DNA from: Chiridota heheva
Lineage: Eukaryota > Echinodermata > Holothuroidea > Apodida > Chiridotidae
DNA: 64,000 nucleotides
Direction of reading: 5' to 3'
Assembly: GCA_020152595.1 (NCBI GenBank)
Contig: JAIGNY010002020.1
Location: forward strand, 2,081,001-2,145,000
This document shows positions 58,595 to 64,000 of this stretch, piece by piece. The notes below the pieces were generated by a model. The model ran no database searches, was not told the origin of the DNA, and saw nothing but the letters and a program-made list of their open reading frames with translations. Both the position numbers and the translations under genes were made by a program. How positions within the stretch are numbered: the first letter of the stretch is position 1; each line of letters begins with the position of its first letter.

Positions 58595-59159
58595 ATTACT
58601 TCAAAAAATCAAAGTTGTATGGCGATAGTTCTCACGTTGTATACGTAGATCTTTAAGCTGCTGTATATGCGTGAGATAATTCGCACTAGTTGTAGGTATG
58701 CCTAGGCCTAGTACGAGTTCATGCCCAAATAGACTTTTGTTTAATGTGTAGGTGAGTTTTATCCTTTTTGAATATTTTTCTTCAAGTCCCGATTTTTCTT
58801 TTTAAACGGAGTGCCTAGTCGTAGTGAGTTAAATTTCCTCTTTGATTCAATTCTTTTTTGAAATTTGATATTTATTTTCAAAAGTTGTAGAGCCTTAGTT
58901 TCAAGAATATATGAAACATCATATGCGTGATGAACTTGTAAATATAGTTAATTATACATGTATAAAGAGTCACATTATTGAAATATCCAAAAAGTCCTGA
59001 TTTTCCTTTTTGGACGGATTTTGTCAGACGATATGTTATAAGTTGTATATGAATATTCATGTTTAATTACGTCATCGTCATTCTTGTATATGATTGGCTG
59101 AAAAAATCTGTAATGGCAATTCTGGGCTGCAGAAAAAAAAGACGCCTTCCAGAGCTGTA

Positions 59160-60900
59160 AGCCACAGTAGTGTTCTACTTATGTAGGCCTAACGTTAGTA
59201 TTATACTTAGTTAAGTAAGAGTACGCAGTCAGCGACGAGTATGTCCAAAATAGGACACTGCATTGACTGCAACTTGTTAATTCGTGTCATTACTGGCAAG
59301 ATAAGATCAAAATACGACATATGATAACCCTTAGAATAATATTTATGCAATTATTATCTTATTTAATTATATAATTAACAAAGAAATAAATAGAAAAATC
59401 GCAAGTTTAAGTTAACTTTGGGGAGGAGAATTAAGAAATGAGTAGGCCTAACGACATTTTAATGTACATCCTTGTTCTTTTCCTATACAATTCTTTGTAT
59501 ATTGGCATTGAAAGGTTACTTTGAATTTAAACGGAAATAAATAATTTTGCCTTCGAAAAAAAAGGCAAATTCGACCAGTTTCAACCCACCCTACGGTCCT
59601 TACCTCTGACTTCCTCCGAAGTAAAATACAACTTCCACCCCATAGAGTGGTGGACCGTAGGCAAATAAAAACTTTTTTCAAGTTAGCATCACCTTTATTA
59701 CAAAAGATTAAACCTAATCTGAATGGGAACCTATGAATTGTTTCTGTGATATATTCAGGCCCGTAGCCAGCAGGCTTTCTTTTCGATGAGAAGAAAGAGG
59801 GGGAAGGAGGGGGCAGAGGGGTAGGGGGACTTTGGCAAATTTTCCATATACATATATTTCATTTAATTATTCACAGCCCTCGGGCCCCCATGCTAGCTAC
59901 AGGTTTGTTTATTTATTATCTTGCATTTTTAATCTTTGTATTTCATCTTGTATCCGCAGGCCTACGTTGAGACTTACCTGTCAAGACAGTCAAGTGCTCT
60001 CCTTCATATATTCAGGTTACAATATAACTGAACTCTTGATGACTGCTTCAAATTTTCTGGTACAGAAGACTGACTATACCAACTTTCATTGCGGCTTGAA
60101 AATTTACAGAAAATTATCAAGACTGTTCACTTTGAAAGGATACCGAATATGCTATGCTAAATTATTTTGAAGTTCGGAATTGTGTAGCCTATATACATGT
60201 TGAATAATACTGATTAACTTTAAAATATAAGACTATTTTCAATACCAATACTAGATATATCGATTTCAAAACTCCTCAGCTTTTGTCTCAATCGATTCAT
60301 TTTCTTTATACTTAGTTCAGAAACTACATGATTAATTTTCTTGATTTAAAAAAACTGTGAATTTCAGGTTTTAAGTGCCATCCCAAGGGGTACGGGTCAA
60401 GAAAAAGCTTAGGGAAATCAGAGACTGAAGAAGGATTTTCAAAGAAAAAGAAGGGGGGTGCAAGCCTTTATAATAAGCTATAATTTTGAATAATGTATTA
60501 CATACTTGGCAAAACATTCTGACAGACATAGTCTACTGCACATCATCCATCGACGTGGCTAACTGCATGCTACAGATGATGCGTTCAAACATTTTGCAAA
60601 GTTGGCAACTTAAAACTTTTTCAGTAAAATGCATGAAGAATTATTTAGCAAGTAAAGGTGTGACGTCACTCTTCTACAGTGGACTTTCTACCCTGTCATT
60701 TTCATATAATTTTAATACAGCTTTGAAATTCAATATCTCTGGAATAGTTGAATGGAAGATACGAGAATAGTTTCTTCACAATATTTTTGTCCTTTATTGT
60801 AGAAGATAGAAATGTCTGACCTTTTAAACCAGAACCAAAAGGGATTGTAGTTCCGGTGCTTCTTTTTCATAAGCTGATTGATTTGCAATTTTTGTACTCA
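59160..60900. other. No recognised gene
   Basis: It contains a 'caggcccgtagccagcagg' plus GGGGGAAGG run (59758-59830), resembling a hAT-like end in this genome. Two plus frames (112 codons at 59832, 94 codons at 60486) have no recognisable domain. Confidence 0.4.
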
Positions 60901-60939
60901 TTGCATATCATGAAATATTTGTTTAAAGGACATTTATTT

Positions 60940-62005
60940 ATAAACCACACCTACCATGCAGATCAATACAAATGTTGACAAAATTAGCAATTTGCACAAT
61001 AACTAACAACAATATCATAGAAGTACGATGCAAAAAGGGTTGCCCCTTTATCCATTTCAAGAATTTGTCAGTAAGCCCCGCCTATTCATTTATACTCACT
61101 ACCACAACACTAAAACACATGTACAGACCATGACCCATCTGTGTACCTGAAATAGCATAAATCTGATGTATTGTTCATGGAGACGGTATGGTATTTACAT
61201 CATTTAGCACTTTAACATTAAGCCATGCCCACCATGCATATTATTGACATCTGCTGATAACATAAGCATGTACACAATAACCAACAAAATTACCATTCTC
61301 AATATGATGCAAAACGGACATACAGTTGCCCATTTATCAGATTTCAAAATTTTTACCTGAAGGCCCTCCCACTTATTAGTATACAAGATATCACCATTAA
61401 AAACAATAGGGCACATCTACAGACCATGCATGGGCTATCTGTGTACCAAATATCCAGTTTACCGTTCTTGAGATACCGTGTTTACAAGCTTTTCAATAAA
61501 ACTTTATTTAAGCCCCGTCCACTGTGCATATTAATGAAATTTAACGTTTTACATCATGAACATGTACGCACCAGCTAACATTATAATTATCTCAAATATG
61601 AAACAAAACAGACATACGATTATTAAAATATGAACATTTCAAGATTGTTACATTAAGCCCTGACTCATTAATATTTGTATGATATCACTACCAAAAACAA
61701 TAGGGTACATCTACATATCATGGGCTATCTGTGTACCAAATATGACATGAATCCAGTTTACCGTTCTTGAGATACTGTGTTTATAAGCTTTCTTCAGCAA
61801 AATTATATCAAGCCCCGCCCACTATGCATATTAAAGAAAATAAACGCTTTTACATCATGAACATGTACATACTATCTAACATCATAATTACACCACATAT
61901 GAAACAAAATAGACATGCAGTTGTTAAAATATGAACATTTCAAGATTGCTACACTAAGCCCCTCCTACTCATTAATATGTATGATATCACTACCAAAAAC
62001 AATAG
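60940..62005. repeat. ~295-bp satellite, about four copies
   Basis: Units begin with AAGCCCCGCCCACTATGCAT-like sequence near 60945, 61220, 61510 and 61809. Each carries GAACATGTACA, a second 'aagccc..cc-actcattaatat' motif, GATATCACTACCAAAAACAA and CATGGGCTATCTGTGTACC. The later two are most alike. The 'gcccac-atgcatatta' motif appears twice per unit in variant forms, so the unit may itself be a diverged dimer. Confidence 0.75.
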
Positions 62006-62145
62006 ACCTTGCACAAATACCACATCCACCAATACTCTTCCATCTCGAACCATTCCTTCTCACCTCTCTCAAATTAATCATTCAAAATGAATAAATGGTC
62101 AATATGGTGTCTCAGGAGCAGAGTGATGCTTCAACACTGCATCCT

Positions 62146-62540
62146 CCAACAACACCCAGACTTTCTACAACACCCAGGCTACCTGCTCACCCAGGACACC
62201 TGCTACACCCAGGCCACCTGCTCACCCAGGACACCTGCTCATCCAGGACACCTGCTACACCCAGGACACTTGCTACACCCAGGACACCTGATACACCCAG
62301 GACAACTTCTACACCCATGCCACCTTGTACACCCAGGCAACCTTCTACACCCAGGACACCTTCTACACCCATGCCACCTTCTATACTCCAGGCCACCTGC
62401 TACACCCACGCCACTTTCTACACCCAGGCCACCTGTTACACCAGGCCACCTGCTACACCCAGGCCACCTTCTACACCCAGGCCACCTGCTACACCCAGGC
62501 CACCTGCTGTACCCAGGCCACCTGCTACACCCAGGATCTA
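62146..62540. repeat. 18-bp minisatellite, ~21 copies
   Basis: The unit TACACCCAGGCCACCTGC varies to AGGACACC, CATGCCACC and TTCTACACC. The length is divisible by three, so frames are open on both strands (163 and 148 codons, HPGHLLHPGHLL and TPRPPATPRP peptides). It follows the 295-bp satellite directly, and no unique coding exon flanks it. Confidence 0.9.
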
Positions 62541-62559
62541 ATCTGTGTCTGTTGCCGCA

Positions 62560-63920
62560 ACTTTCTGAAGATTCTTAATGGCTTATTTCATCTCTTTGAA
62601 AATTAATTATCATTAACTTTTAAACAGTTTCACAGCTTAATCTAACATTTGAATCAATCTTTTCTACTTTTTACAATTTTTACTTTTCCACCTCTACTTT
62701 ACTCTTCCATCTTTTATTTGCTTTCTTAATTGTGCTTCTTTTAAAAATGCAAGGTTTTTTTTTTTTTCTTGATGAGAGGCAACTTTTCGGCATTTTAATG
62801 AAAATTCATTCAAATTTATTTTATTTTTTCCAGGCATTTTTTCTTCATAAACCAACATGAGTAGCAGTTTAAATTTTGCAAGAATGTCTGTCTGTCTGTA
62901 GTATATTTTTCTGTGAAAAAAATCTCAGTACTATTTACAAAAGCTTTTTGGTGCTTGAATGTTCATATTTTTGTACAGATGCTACTATTTTTGGCAAAAT
63001 CAGGAAGCTTAAATTTTATATTTTCAATAAAAATAGTCTTAAATTTTTTAAAGGACGACATTTTTATCATTTCAAAGAACAAACTTTTATTATATAATAG
63101 GAAATTTAAGTCCATCTTTACAAAACCTTAGTTTAACCTTTTGATACTAAAGTTTTGCTAAAGTGGATTTCATTTTTAGAATAAAAATAAAATCATTGAT
63201 TTAAGTTTAATCTCCATGATACTTAAGTTATGTGCATACATTTTGAAGAAAAACAATTCTGCGATCAAACTTTATAATTATGGTTTTGATTTTGGAGCAA
63301 ATTGATTTATTTCATATAATGTGGTTTAATTTTTGGAATACTTGAGTGTATGAATTTCACATTTATTTATTATGATAAAAAAATTTATTCAAAATTTCAC
63401 CTTTCAATTCAAAACTTTGTAGTATGCTTGAGAAAAAAATCTTGTTATATGTTACAAAAGGACGACAAATCTCAATGTTGAAAAAGTGTAATATTTGTTG
63501 TATTTAACTTGCAAAGTTTATGTTCTCTCATATTTTATATCCAAAATTATACCAAATTTGTTAAATTTCAGATATTCATGATTTTATCATTGTAAATATA
63601 TCAAAAAATATTTAAATTATTGAAAATTATATATTACAAAAATTATGTATTTTAATTATATTATGAAAATGGCATAAACAATTTTTCTTCTTTACATCTT
63701 CATTTTTAAATGGATTTCATTTTAAGAGCAAATTGTATTGTTTGGTTAAGTCTGTAATTTTCGTATTTTTGTTGTATTTTATAACATCTTGAAAACTTGA
63801 ATTAAATACATACCTAAATAAAAGCTTTAATGTGTATAGTACTGTTTTTTTAAAATATTTTTATGTATATGAATACGCTCAATGATGTAACACATCAAAT
63901 GCTTCTCATAAATAAGATAA
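62560..63920. other. AT-rich sequence, no recognised gene
   Basis: Long A/T-rich stretch with a run of T at 62755-62768. Overlapping short frames only. Confidence 0.45.
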
Positions 63921-63924
63921 AGGG

Positions 63925-64000
63925 AAAGAAGTACAAATTAATGTACCACGGTATTATGTACAACATAGGGTTTGTATAGGTCTTGTAAATTTTGAGTTTA
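63925..64000. repeat. Start of a 'gacctttgacc'-family repeat, cut by the window end
   Basis: ACAAATTAATGTACCACGGT, then ATGTACAACATAGGGTT and ATAGGTCTTGTAAATTTTGA, correspond to 43820-43895 and 44125-44190. It continues past the window. Confidence 0.55.

Larger units (their letters stand above)
58017..59159. mobile_element. Candidate element with ~140-bp inverted arms
   Basis: The left arm (58017-58155) is the reverse complement of the right arm (59019-59159). Both contain ATCATATACAAGAATGACGA, GATGACGTAATTAAA, CAACTTATAACATATCGTCT and GTCTGACAAAAT sequence at ~90% identity. The ~860-bp interior has a 61-codon frame (58187-58372, MNNITLPENNGKKPDTTDMA) of unknown nature, a telomere-like stretch and a short palindrome. 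The outer borders and any target duplication are unclear. Confidence 0.6.

Noticed and set aside
62087..62578. Proline/histidine-rich frames as a structural protein
   Set aside because: Produced by the 18-bp minisatellite, open in all three plus frames.

Overview
This is animal nuclear DNA: AT-rich, intron-bearing and dense in repeats, with no bacterial-style gene layout. The only gene I can name is a THO complex subunit 6 (THOC6) homologue on the minus strand. It is spread over at least 13 kb in small exons with GT-AG introns. tRNA-derived SINEs, an L2/CR1-like retrotransposon, hAT-type and foldback elements, minisatellites and repeats rich in 'tgacctttgacc' suggest a marine invertebrate, perhaps a deuterostome such as an echinoderm or hemichordate. 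That placement is an inference from style only.

Layout. 1-16 kb: the 5' part of THOC6 (minus strand), whose C-terminal exons lie beyond the left edge. Two exons each need one extra base to keep frame. Its introns hold a 30-bp minisatellite (8.14-8.95 kb), a 22-bp minisatellite (9.88-10.19 kb), an alternating 165-bp satellite (10.2-11.5 kb), a purine tract and a SINE. 17-19.1 kb: repeats and a frameshifted transposase-like remnant. 19.3-41.6 kb: the main feature, five head-to-tail copies of a ~4.5-kb unit. Each unit carries two tRNA-Lys-like sequences, a SINE on the minus strand, a T-rich periodic block and mobile-element debris. Only the last unit keeps a nearly canonical tRNA-Lys(UUU). 41.6-45.7 kb: orphan ORFs, local tandem duplications, a dead L2/CR1-like reverse transcriptase fragment and a short foldback element also present at 0.4 kb. 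47-48.4 kb: a palindrome holding two CRE-like TGACGTCA sites and a 36-bp minisatellite. 49.2-51.5 kb: two or three exons of an unrecognised minus-strand gene, one directly beside a foldback element. 51.7-54.8 kb: a degenerate 18-bp repeat, a 538-bp foldback element with a 5-bp target duplication and a 790-bp hAT-like element with an 8-bp target duplication. 55-64 kb: repeats, a pair of ~140-bp inverted arms about 0.9 kb apart, a ~295-bp satellite, an 18-bp minisatellite and AT-rich sequence.

The genes do not form a pathway. THOC6 is a housekeeping mRNA-export gene, the tRNA-Lys array is an amplified and mostly decayed Pol III gene cluster, and the rest is mobile or tandem-repeat DNA. Most long open frames here (8.2-9.0, 9.7-10.2, 47.4-48.4 and 62.1-62.6 kb) come from tandem repeats, three of the four with units divisible by three, and are not proposed as genes.
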